A stretch of 55,414 nucleotides of DNA, from positions 1 through 55,414 of the forward strand of contig CAYFJU010000009.1 in assembly GCA_964343505.1 (NCBI GenBank), read 5' to 3'. Shown in pieces: positions 1 to 7,423 of this stretch; the stretch's first letter is position 1; every line of letters starts with the position of its first letter. Under the pieces are notes generated by a model, which searched no databases, was not told the origin of the DNA, and saw only the letters and a program-made list of their open reading frames with translations. A program made the position numbers and the translations under genes. Origin of the DNA: TCS55 sp964343505. GTDB lineage: Bacteria > Fidelibacterota > Marinisomatia > Marinisomatales > TCS55.

Positions 1-45
1 CCCTATTATCGGGGATTATCAGACCATTTTTAAAATTTTAACCGG

Positions 46-121
46 ACACTATTGGATTTAGGTTTAAAACAATAGTGTGATTTGTATTGAAAAATATCTT
101 GAATCACACTATAATAGTGTG
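46..121. promoter_or_regulatory. Operator-like inverted repeats upstream of vapBC
   Basis: At 105-121 there is a perfect inverted repeat, CACACTA-taa-TAGTGTG. A second related pair lies further up: ACACTATT at 46-53 and AATAGTGT at 71-78. Another TAGTGT half-site is at 131-136, just before the antitoxin start. Repeated half-sites of this kind upstream of a ribbon-helix-helix antitoxin gene are the usual layout for autorepression by the antitoxin or the TA complex. The repeats are seen directly; the binding is inferred. Confidence 0.6.
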
Positions 122-159
122 TAATATATTAGTGTTATGGAATTGGATGGAAAAAACTT

Positions 160-381
160 GTGTTAAAAAATATTACCTTAAGTGCCGATGAATCGGTAAT
201 CAAAAAAGCCAGGGAAAAGGCCCAGAACAATAAAACTTCCCTAAATAATTTATTCCGGGAATGGATGAACAAATATATTATGAAGGAGAATGCGGCAGAG
301 AATTATGATCAATTGATGAAATCACTTCATTCTGTTCATTCCGGTAGAAGATTTACACGGGAAGAACTGCATGAAAGATAA
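160..381 (+). CDS. VapB-like ribbon-helix-helix antitoxin
   Basis: A 73-residue protein with an N-terminal beta strand (KNITLSADESVIKKAREKA) followed by two helices, the pattern of ribbon-helix-helix antitoxin DNA-binding domains. The acidic, flexible C-terminal half would wrap the toxin. The start is GTG: the frame is closed by a TAG at 130-132 and no ATG lies between; a GGATGG stretch about 10 bases upstream can serve as ribosome binding site. It overlaps the downstream PIN-domain gene by 11 bases, so the two are translationally coupled. Expected role: neutralise the toxin and repress the promoter through the palindromes at 46-121. The family is recognised from fold pattern and context only. 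Confidence 0.75.
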   Translation: MLKNITLSADESVIKKAREKAQNNKTSLNNLFREWMNKYIMKENAAENYDQLMKSLHSVHSGRRFTREELHER

Positions 382-796
382 CTATTTTATTGATACCAAT
401 ATATTTATCTATACCTTTGACCAACGGGAAACCAAGAAAAGAGAGAAAGCAAAAAAAATCATCAAAAAAGCCTTTACTGACGGAAAAGGTTTTATCAGTA
501 TTCTAGTCATCCAGGAGTTTTTCAATGTGGCCACTAAAAAATTTGAATCGCCTATGGCAGTCCTTGAAGCAAAGGACTATATGGATAAAGTGTTTAAATT
601 ATTAAATGTGATCCATCCGAATTATGACATAATCTCGCAGGGGCTGGATGTGTCCGCAATTACACAGTATTCTTTTTATGATTCATTAATTATATCCGCT
701 GCCCAAGAGGCAGAATGTAAAGTGCTGTACTCCGAAGATTTTCAGCATGGCCAAATGATTCAAAAACTGAAAATTGAGAACCCATTTTTGGATTAA
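371..796 (+). CDS. VapC-like PIN-domain ribonuclease toxin
   Basis: A 141-residue PIN-domain protein. Visible active-site acids are D8 in the opening FIDTNIFIY motif, the glutamate in VIQEFF, the aspartate in SFYDSLIISAA and the C-terminal SEDFQHG aspartate, which together form the metal site of VapC endoribonucleases. The length is normal for VapC. It overlaps the antitoxin reading frame by 11 bases. Expected role: a toxin that cleaves tRNA or rRNA when the antitoxin is degraded. All key residues appear intact, so the pair is probably functional; the RNA target cannot be read from the sequence. Confidence 0.85.
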   Translation: MKDNYFIDTNIFIYTFDQRETKKREKAKKIIKKAFTDGKGFISILVIQEFFNVATKKFESPMAVLEAKDYMDKVFKLLNVIHPNYDIISQGLDVSAITQYSFYDSLIISAAQEAECKVLYSEDFQHGQMIQKLKIENPFLD

Positions 797-833
797 GTGA
801 AGAGAAAAATAATAACCCGTTATAATGTCAATT

Positions 834-1673
834 TCAGGTGATTTTTTTGTTAATTAATTTTTCAAACAACCCCGAAGAATTAGGAATAATCTGACCCAAC
901 CGATATTGGATTTTCGCGTTCCTTCCGATCATATAGCGCAATTTCGGTTTTTTAGATTTCATAATTTTTTCGATCAAGTTAACCACATGAATCGGATCAT
1001 CACTCATTTTTTCCATAGTCTTTTTAAAGACCGCTTCAACAAAGCGATTGAGTTTGGCGTAAGGCCCATCCGCCCTGTTCAAACCGGAGGCCACCTGTTT
1101 ATTCTCACTAAATATGGACGTTTTAAAAGCACCGGGCTCCACCAACACGATTTTAATCCCAAACTGGTTGACTTCGTAACGCAGGCTTTCGCTGAATCCT
1201 TCCAGGGCAAATTTGCTGGCGTGGTAGGCCCCCAGCCCCGGGAATGATCGTCTTCCGGCCAAACTGGAGATATTGATGATTAAACCCGAATTTTGTTCAC
1301 GCATCTGGGGTAAAACCGCACGGGTGACTTTTTGTACCCCAAAGAAATTGGTTTCCATTTGGTCACGGATTTCCTGTTCCGATAATTCTTCGAAGCAGCC
1401 TCCAACGCCATAGCCGGCATTATTGATGAGGATATCCAAACGGCCTTCTTTTGCAATGAGTTGATCCACCGCCGATTGAACAGATGAGTCGTCGGTTACA
1501 TCCAACTGAAGTAAATGAACAGACCCGCCAACTTCATTCACCGCATTGAGCAATGCATCCTTTTTTTCCAGGTTGCGCATGGAAGCATAAACAGTGTATT
1601 CCTTACAGAACTGGACCGCGGACAACAAGCCAAATCCGCTGGAGCAGCCGGTGATTAAAATGGTCTTTTTCAT
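834..1673 (-). CDS. Short-chain dehydrogenase/reductase (SDR)
   Basis: A 279-residue classical SDR oxidoreductase. The Rossmann cofactor motif TGCSSGFG is at residues 8-15, NNAG at 84-87, the catalytic serine region NISS at 134-137 and YHASK at 150-154. Arginine 33 after the second strand (YASMRN) suggests NADP(H) preference. It has no signal peptide, so it is cytoplasmic. It is the last gene of the leftward operon, 41 bases after the NagX-like gene, with a 28-base perfect palindrome in between. The substrate is unknown; the sequence resembles the broad oxidoreductase/retinol-dehydrogenase-like SDRs, and its link to amino-sugar metabolism is positional only. Confidence 0.85.
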   Translation of the reverse strand: MKKTILITGCSSGFGLLSAVQFCKEYTVYASMRNLEKKDALLNAVNEVGGSVHLLQLDVTDDSSVQSAVDQLIAKEGRLDILINNAGYGVGGCFEELSEQEIRDQMETNFFGVQKVTRAVLPQMREQNSGLIINISSLAGRRSFPGLGAYHASKFALEGFSESLRYEVNQFGIKIVLVEPGAFKTSIFSENKQVASGLNRADGPYAKLNRFVEAVFKKTMEKMSDDPIHVVNLIEKIMKSKKPKLRYMIGRNAKIQYRLGQIIPNSSGLFEKLINKKIT

Positions 1674-1683
1674 AGGGTATTTT

Positions 1684-1711
1684 GTAGAGACGTAGCATGC
1701 TACGTCTCTAC
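1684..1711. repeat. 28-base perfect palindrome (REP-like)
   Basis: The 14-base arm GTAGAGACGTAGCA is followed immediately by its exact reverse complement, giving an uninterrupted 28-base palindrome between the SDR start and the NagX-like stop. It is not followed by a T run on either strand, so it is a poor intrinsic terminator. Short extragenic palindromes with a GTAGAGACG-type arm occur dispersed in several bacterial genomes, so a mobile REP-like unit is the likeliest explanation. Only one copy is in this window. Confidence 0.7.
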
Positions 1712-1714
1712 GGT

Positions 1715-2839
1715 TTATATTTTTATGAATATTTTTTTACTGTACATCCAGGCCAGGATGAGCCAGAACATAAATACATGAAACAGGGCGAATAAAAAAG
1801 AACCATTCAGGTCCCCGGCGAATGGCTGAAAAACAGTGCGGTATAAATAGCCATAACCTGATATCATTTGGCCGTCCAGTTCAAACCTAATCTTTAATAA
1901 TATCTTTGCCCAGATTCCTGATGCTGCATAAAGAAAAATGGCATTCGCACCAAAGATGACGAATGGTTTTGTCCATGCCTTCACACTTTTAACATCAATG
2001 ATCCAGATCATGGCAACTAAAACAATGGTGGCGATGCCGCCGCTAAATAAAACATAAGAACTGGTCCATAGCTGTTTATTGATGGGGAAGAAGAAGCCCC
2101 ATACCCATCCCAGGATGATGAGCAGGGCGCCCAACACAGCCATCCGCTGGGCATTGTCTTCATGATCCTTTGCCGTTTTAATCATTGTGCCAACAAGGAA
2201 CCCAATCAAAACGGTTACCACGGATGGAATGGTACTAAGCAATCCTTCCGGATCAAATGGAATCCCCGTACCGCCGTAAAGATGATTCTCTCCAAGTATC
2301 AATGAATCAACAATGAGGGCCAAGTTTGACTTGAGTGCATAGGGATCGAGTCCTGAATACCAGCCATATCCCATGAGCAGAATCCAGTATCCAAATAATA
2401 ATCCGAGTGAAATTTTTACCAGGCCCTTGATATCCGTGCGGACCACAATAAAAGCAGCCAATAAATAGGCAAGAGCAATCCGCTGCAGAACGCCCATTAT
2501 TCTGAAGTGGGACCAATCCCAATCCTGGCGGATAAATGGAAATGCATTAAGTAAAAGACCAATCGTGAAAATGGTTATAGTTCGCCACACTACTTTTGTA
2601 AATAGAGGCCCCCATTTACATAATTCATATTTCTCAAAGGAGAAGCGCATGGATATTCCCACGATAAATAGGAAGAGGGGGAAGACCAGATCGGTTAAAG
2701 TGCAGCCGTGCCAATTGGCATGGCGGAGGGGCGCATATACATGGGCCCATGTCCCCGGGTTGTTCACCAAAATCATTAAGGCGATGGTGGCGCCGCGAAA
2801 TGTATCCAGTGCAATGAGTCTGTCTTGCTGTTGTGTCAA
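1715..2839 (-). CDS. NagX-like membrane acyltransferase (DUF5009/COG4299)
   Basis: A 374-residue polytopic membrane protein with about ten hydrophobic segments. The opening RLIALDTFRGATIALMILVN and the following HANWHGCTLTDLVFP match the bacterial NagX/DUF5009 family, related to the human lysosomal heparan-alpha-glucosaminide N-acetyltransferase; the conserved histidine near the WHG motif corresponds to the region proposed to carry the acetyl group. Members commonly sit in amino-sugar and murein-recycling clusters. The start overlaps the stop of the AmpG-like gene by 4 bases (2836-2839), so both are co-translated. Likely role: transmembrane acetylation or transport-linked modification of an amino sugar. 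The exact reaction in bacteria is not settled. Confidence 0.8.
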   Translation of the reverse strand: MTQQQDRLIALDTFRGATIALMILVNNPGTWAHVYAPLRHANWHGCTLTDLVFPLFLFIVGISMRFSFEKYELCKWGPLFTKVVWRTITIFTIGLLLNAFPFIRQDWDWSHFRIMGVLQRIALAYLLAAFIVVRTDIKGLVKISLGLLFGYWILLMGYGWYSGLDPYALKSNLALIVDSLILGENHLYGGTGIPFDPEGLLSTIPSVVTVLIGFLVGTMIKTAKDHEDNAQRMAVLGALLIILGWVWGFFFPINKQLWTSSYVLFSGGIATIVLVAMIWIIDVKSVKAWTKPFVIFGANAIFLYAASGIWAKILLKIRFELDGQMISGYGYLYRTVFQPFAGDLNGSFLFALFHVFMFWLILAWMYSKKIFIKI

Positions 2840-4119
2840 TTGCCCTCCTTCTTAATACCAAAACTTGGATCGATCCTTAGAAATTTAATCATAATCAGCC
2901 CTGGGATTGTAGTAACCATGACCCAAATAAAAAAGTGTTGATACCCGATCGCTTCTTGAAGCGCCCCACTAAACATCCCCGGGAGCATCATCCCTAAGGC
3001 CATAAAACCTGTACAGATTGCATAATGGGCTGTTTTATGCGCTCCTTCAGAAACCATCATCATAAAAAGTAAGTAAGCCGTGAATCCAAACCCGTATCCA
3101 AACTGTTCAATGGCCACAAATGTACTGATCAAAGAATAGTTTTCCGGTTGTGTGTAGGCCAAATAAACATAAACCAGGTCCGGCAGTTTCATCGCCAATG
3201 CCATCCAGATGATCCAGGACTTTAACCCATGTTTAGCTGCAAGAAATCCGCCCACAATACCGCCTAAGGTGAGCATAACCATACCAAGGGTACCGTAGAT
3301 AAATCCATATTCTGATGTGGTCAGTCCCAATCCTCCTTTATTTATAGGATCGAGCATGAATAAGGGCGCAATCTTAACCAACTGCGCCTCACCGAACCGG
3401 TAGATTAAAATGAATGAAATGACTAAAATAATCTGTGGTTTTTTGAAATAGGTAATAAATACATTGAAGAAATTTTGAACCGCTTCTTTCATGTTAGGAT
3501 TGGGATGTTCCGAATCCACATCAGGATGTGGGAGTTTCCTTCTATGATAAAGACTAAATACGATAAACATAACGGCAAGGATGCCAAAGACAATTGACCA
3601 GGCTGTCGTTACTTGGCCTGTCCAATTTTCCAGTTGTCCAGCTAAAATAACCAGGAGTCCTTGTCCGGTTAAAATGGCAAACCGGTAAAATGAATTTCGA
3701 ATCCCTATAAACCAGGCCTGGTCATGGGAGGGGAGGCCCAGCATGTAAAATCCATCGGCTGCAATGTCGTGGGTTGCCGAACTAAAAGCCATCAACCAAA
3801 AGAATGCTAATGAATATCGGAATGCATTTGAAGCCGATATCGTTAGGGCTACGCCGGCGAAACCTGCACCAATCAATAGCTGCATGGTCACGATCCAAAA
3901 CCGTTTGGTCCGAAGCATTTCTACGATGGGACTCCACAACGGTTTGATTACCCAGGGCAGGTACAGCCAACTCGTGTACAAAGCAATGTCAGTATTGGAA
4001 ATGCCCAAATTCTTGTACATGACAACAGAAACGATCATAACAAAGGCATAGGGTAGCCCTTCAGCATAGTAAAGGGATGGGACCCAAGTCCATGCATTGG
4101 TGGTTGTTCGATTTTTCAT
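2836..4119 (-). CDS. AmpG-like MFS muropeptide permease
   Basis: A 427-residue major facilitator with about twelve membrane segments. The N-terminal stretch WVPSLYYAEGLPYAFVMIVS and the SWLYLPWVIKPLWSPIVE loop are typical of the AmpG family, which imports anhydro-muropeptides or GlcNAc-anhMurNAc across the inner membrane. It is shorter than E. coli AmpG (491 residues) and close to the Bacteroidota homologues. Its ATG overlaps the TGA of a decayed SpoIID fragment (4116-4119), and its stop overlaps the NagX-like start. Such coupling suggests that an intact SpoIID gene once preceded it directly. Substrate inferred: muropeptides or murein disaccharides for the cytoplasmic NagZ of the same operon. 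Confidence 0.82.
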   Translation of the reverse strand: MKNRTTTNAWTWVPSLYYAEGLPYAFVMIVSVVMYKNLGISNTDIALYTSWLYLPWVIKPLWSPIVEMLRTKRFWIVTMQLLIGAGFAGVALTISASNAFRYSLAFFWLMAFSSATHDIAADGFYMLGLPSHDQAWFIGIRNSFYRFAILTGQGLLVILAGQLENWTGQVTTAWSIVFGILAVMFIVFSLYHRRKLPHPDVDSEHPNPNMKEAVQNFFNVFITYFKKPQIILVISFILIYRFGEAQLVKIAPLFMLDPINKGGLGLTTSEYGFIYGTLGMVMLTLGGIVGGFLAAKHGLKSWIIWMALAMKLPDLVYVYLAYTQPENYSLISTFVAIEQFGYGFGFTAYLLFMMMVSEGAHKTAHYAICTGFMALGMMLPGMFSGALQEAIGYQHFFIWVMVTTIPGLIMIKFLRIDPSFGIKKEGN

Positions 4120-4448
4120 GAACTGTATATGGTCCTTAATTTTGACCTTGGATAATAATGACTTAAAATGGCCCCGGCATCATGATTAGAAAATGCCATA
4201 CCTAAAGCGTCGATCTGGCAAACCCCAAGTATGCGAATATGATCAACCAGTCGATAAGGTAGAAGGTTTTCAGTCATGAATAGATTTTTATGAAATTGGA
4301 AGGGGTAAAATAAGTGCGCAATATATCCTGATAAGAATAACTGTTCAAAGACCAATCCTAAAGGGCTTAATGGGCCAGTAGCTATTCCTAATGGATGGAC
4401 CATGCAATATATGAACATCCTTGACGAAGTAATTAAAAAACTTGACAT
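4116..4448 (-). pseudogene. Decayed 3' fragment of a SpoIID/LytB gene
   Basis: The last third of this 110-codon frame matches the C-terminus of the intact SpoIID protein encoded at 9747-11000: GVCQIDALGMAFSN.DAGAILSHYY here against GLCQIGALGMAMKGYSSKEILNHYF there. At DNA level, about 26 of 32 bases agree around 4183-4214 versus the corresponding stretch near 9805. Upstream of this the GKGWGHGVG part of the SpoIID signature is lost and the frame dissolves into unrelated sequence, with no intact catalytic domain. The stop overlaps the AmpG-like start as ATGA. Inference: remnant of a second or displaced SpoIID copy left when the 4.1-9.7 kb segment was inserted or duplicated. Any product would be inactive. 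Confidence 0.7.
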
Positions 4449-4748
4449 TAATATTTATGCGCATTAAACTATTTTTAATTTTCACAGTATTTTTAAGGTA
4501 AAAGAACATGTGTTTAAGAATCTGTTTAATAACTGTAGTTGCTAATATTTCAGGGCCATACAATTTTTAGGCCCATGCCTTCCCTCCAGGCAAGCCCCCC
4601 CCCCCCCAATTAAGTTCAAAAACACGTGGTAGAATAGGCGCTGCTGGTATATTGAATAGATATTCTCTATATGACGACCCTCTTCTTCATACACCGTCCG
4701 GTGGAAAAAGCGTATAGGTAAGATGAACATATTTTTATAGGGTGATAG
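4449..4748. other. Intergenic region with 13-base C homopolymer
   Basis: No credible gene is seen here. The region is AT-rich apart from a run of 13 consecutive C residues at 4595-4607, about 140 bases upstream of the BNR-protein start. An AGGGTGAT sequence just before 4749 can act as ribosome binding site. The homopolymer could be a slipped-strand (phase-variable) site affecting transcription, or a sequencing weakness; nothing in this single sequence decides between them. Confidence 0.5.
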
Positions 4749-7067
4749 ATGATATTTAAATCAAGTATCTTGTCTTTCATTTTTTTGTGTGCTGGTATAT
4801 CCGCACAAACCTGGATAAATAACGGACCTTTCGGCGGCTATATTACGGCATTAATCATCGATCCGGCGGACACCAATATCGTCTATGCCGGTACCTATGG
4901 GGGCGGCATGTTTAAAAGTGTAAACGGCGCACAAAGCTGGGAGCCGATGAACAACGGGTTTCCCACTTGGGAGGACTCCACCATAGTGGGGCCGCCTTTG
5001 GCAAGCTGGTGGTCTGGAGATTTTTACCCGGTGACAAGCCTCCGCATCCATCCCCAGGCTCCGGGCCATGTATATGCGGGCACCGCCGGGGGCGGGATTG
5101 CCCAGTCCTTTAATGGAGGCGAATCCTGGGCGCCAACCAACGAGGGCCTCCCCGATTCGGCCATCGTCATGGACCTGTGGCTGCACCCCGATTCAATATC
5201 CATCCTTTTCTGCGGGTTAGAGTACCCAAACGGGGGCCTGTATAAAAGTGCAGACGGCGGGCAGAACTGGACCCTGGTTCCGGGGGTTCCCTCGGGCAGA
5301 ACTTACCGGCTGACGACGATCAACCATGAACCGGGCAATCCCTCTACCCTGTATGCGGGCGTAACCAGCGCCGGCGATTCAGTCTTTGCCTGGGGATTGC
5401 TCCGCAGCCGGGATGGGGGCCAAACCTGGGAAACCGTTTCCGATGAGTATTCTTATTATAACCTCCAGGTTGACCCGGATAACCCCCAAAAATTGTGGAG
5501 TGTGGTTCATACCGGGTTTCTTCAGTGGTTCCTGGGCCACTCCACCGACGGCGGCAGCGCCTGGACTTTTTACCCCGATATGACGAATCCCATAGACCCT
5601 GTGCTGGGGTTATATGCAGATAGTTTTTGGAATTTATATGCCATCCATGGGAATGGGAATCCCATGAGAAAAAGCGTGGATCATGGGGAAACCTGGGTGC
5701 CCGTCGCTGAAGATATGCCATTTTACCCGTTGGGGGTATTGCCGGGTACTGGTCCCAATACAGCTACCAATCCCCTTGACCGGAATACCCTGTTTATTGG
5801 CAGCGAGGCCGGTGTTTACCGGTCTGATGACGGGGGCCGGACCGTCAGGTTGCAGGAAGATCAAATGATTAACACCTACATAAATGATGTGGAAGTCAGT
5901 CCTCAAAACACCGCAATCGTGTATGCTGGTGGCCGCCAGGGACTGTGGAAAAGCCTGGATGGCGGCGAAAGCTGGCGGCGGTTAAACACAGATCAGGTAA
6001 ATGCCATCGCCGTCGACCCGGACCATCCGGATACCGTATATTGGGGCGGTGGAGATCTAGGTCTCATACGCAGCTATAACGGCGGTGAGACCGGCGCAAA
6101 AATTAATGGTGGTAGAATTACCGCTTTAGAGATTCATCCTGACAGCGCCAACATCCTTTTCGCAGGGACCTACCCTTCGACCTTATATAAAAGCACGGAT
6201 TACGGCAATACCTGGATCAAATCCTTTTCCACGAATCCACCTATTGGGAGTTCTTTTAGAATTAAAGATATTGAAATAAACAAAGCAGAAACAAGAATTA
6301 TGTATTTTGGAGTGGATTGGAATTGGGAGGTTCATGGGCTTTATAAAAGTACAAATAGCGGTACAACTTGGGAAAAAATATCGGACCCTGGTCAAATTGT
6401 TTCTATTTCCAACCATCCTAATAATCCAGATATACTTTATGTTGCTATTAGGGAATATCCAATAGATAACATTCAGGCAACCTACGATGGGGGTAAAAAT
6501 TTCAAGGCTATTGCAGATGATATAAATGCAATTCGTATGTCCAAGATTTTTATTAACCCGGAAAATCCTAAACACTTGTTGCTGGGTACGATGGACCAAG
6601 GGGTTTTTATCAGCACCAATGCGGGAATGTCCTGGGAATCGGTACCGGGGCCCTACGACCCCCGGATAAATGACATTTATTACACCCACAAAACCGGCCG
6701 GATTTACGTAGGTACCAACGGCAGCGGTGTCTCGGTAGGCGACCGATCCGTTTTGGCCATTGACGATGCTAATAAACCATCAGTGCCTGAATCCTTCTAT
6801 TTATACCCGGCCTATCCGAATCCTTTTAACCCCCGCACGACGCTGACAGTCCGGCTACCCAATGCCGTCCCCATCGAAATCACCATTTTCGATATAACCG
6901 GCAAGGTAGTAAAAAAGTTTTCCCGACAATCCTTTACAAGGGGAACGCACAAGGTACATTGGGATGGTAAAAGTGATACAGGCCGCCTAGTGCATAGCGG
7001 CGTTTATTTTGTCCGGCTAAAAAGCAGCGGAGCAACCATGGCCCGTAAAATAACCCTTTTGAAATGA
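4749..7067 (+). CDS. T9SS-exported BNR/sialidase-fold beta-propeller protein
   Basis: A 772-residue secreted protein. Signal peptide: residues 1-19, ending ISAQ. The body is repeats of a beta-propeller blade type with Asp-box motifs (SADGGQNW, STDGGSAW, SVDHGETW, SDDGGRT, SLDGGESW, STNSGTTW, STNAGMSW), as in BNR/VPS10/photosystem-stability-factor-like propellers. The last 85 residues form a type A T9SS sorting domain (YPNPFNPRTTLTV, then ITIFDITGKVV, ending RKITLLK). No sialidase catalytic set (Arg triad, Tyr/Glu pair) is evident, so binding or structural roles are as likely as hydrolysis. Base composition is uneven: 38/60 G+C at 5101-5160 but 15/60 at 6241-6300, suggesting a mosaic origin. 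It lies inside the segment that splits the SpoIID/ampG operon. A weak hairpin (CAATC-gga-GATTG then ACTTTTCTT, 7109-7130) may end its transcript. Confidence 0.85.
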   Translation: MIFKSSILSFIFLCAGISAQTWINNGPFGGYITALIIDPADTNIVYAGTYGGGMFKSVNGAQSWEPMNNGFPTWEDSTIVGPPLASWWSGDFYPVTSLRIHPQAPGHVYAGTAGGGIAQSFNGGESWAPTNEGLPDSAIVMDLWLHPDSISILFCGLEYPNGGLYKSADGGQNWTLVPGVPSGRTYRLTTINHEPGNPSTLYAGVTSAGDSVFAWGLLRSRDGGQTWETVSDEYSYYNLQVDPDNPQKLWSVVHTGFLQWFLGHSTDGGSAWTFYPDMTNPIDPVLGLYADSFWNLYAIHGNGNPMRKSVDHGETWVPVAEDMPFYPLGVLPGTGPNTATNPLDRNTLFIGSEAGVYRSDDGGRTVRLQEDQMINTYINDVEVSPQNTAIVYAGGRQGLWKSLDGGESWRRLNTDQVNAIAVDPDHPDTVYWGGGDLGLIRSYNGGETGAKINGGRITALEIHPDSANILFAGTYPSTLYKSTDYGNTWIKSFSTNPPIGSSFRIKDIEINKAETRIMYFGVDWNWEVHGLYKSTNSGTTWEKISDPGQIVSISNHPNNPDILYVAIREYPIDNIQATYDGGKNFKAIADDINAIRMSKIFINPENPKHLLLGTMDQGVFISTNAGMSWESVPGPYDPRINDIYYTHKTGRIYVGTNGSGVSVGDRSVLAIDDANKPSVPESFYLYPAYPNPFNPRTTLTVRLPNAVPIEITIFDITGKVVKKFSRQSFTRGTHKVHWDGKSDTGRLVHSGVYFVRLKSSGATMARKITLLK

Positions 7068-7149
7068 TCAATGGTAAAAAAGCGATATGAATAAAATTCG
7101 GCCACTCCCAATCGGAGATTGACTTTTCTTATGATTAAAGAACCCTTAA

Positions 7150-7180
7150 TTGTGGATGTTACACTTCTACTTACTATAAT
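7150..7180 (+). promoter_or_regulatory. Candidate sigma-70 promoter for the subtilisin gene
   Basis: TATAAT at 7175-7180 is a perfect -10 hexamer. The best upstream partner is TTGTGG at 7150-7155, but the 19-base spacer is longer than ideal. If used, the transcript would carry a leader of roughly 240 bases containing the four stems at 7237-7391. Recognised by consensus only. Confidence 0.35.
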
Positions 7181-7236
7181 AGAAGACATGGATGGTAGGT
7201 TATTTGGTGGTAAAGATATGCAATGAATAAAAAAGG

Positions 7237-7391
7237 ATTATCCCATGGTTCAGGATAATGATAAAAAATGTCCCGGTAACAGTTGTTTGTAACCCTTCCG
7301 TTACCGGGACTGAACCGAAAAAAAGACTTGCCTTCGGGTAAGTAAACAACCAAAAAGCAACCTTTTTTCGCTAGTAGAATTTAGCGTTGCT
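7237..7391 (+). ncRNA. Multi-stem structured leader upstream of the S8 protease
   Basis: Four inverted repeats follow one another. ATTATCC/GGATAAT at 7237-7243 and 7253-7259. An 11-base perfect stem GTCCCGGTAAC/GTTACCGGGAC at 7270-7280 and 7300-7310. ACTTGCC-TTCG-GGTAAGT at 7326-7343, a stem with a stable UUCG tetraloop. A two-part stem AGCAA..CGCTA / TAGCG-TTGCT at 7356-7391. They occupy most of the space between a candidate promoter and the protease start. This could be a cis-regulatory RNA or an mRNA stabiliser. I do not recognise it as a known riboswitch class. The second stem, read on the minus strand, is followed by ATTTTTT and so could also terminate antisense transcription. Confidence 0.4.
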
Positions 7392-7423
7392 TGTAGTTAA
7401 ATAAAAAAGTGAAAGCTAATAAC

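Noticed and set aside
4345..4730. Short minus-strand frames between the SpoIID remnant and the propeller gene
   Set aside because: AT-rich, no family resemblance, crossing the poly-C tract; not supported as genes.
5344..5721. 125-codon frame antisense to the propeller gene
   Set aside because: It is an antisense shadow of GC-rich repeats, with no family resemblance.
7270..7310. Minus-strand intrinsic terminator
   Set aside because: The geometry fits (stem then ATTTTTT on the minus strand) but no minus-strand gene ends here, so it was described as part of the leader structure instead.
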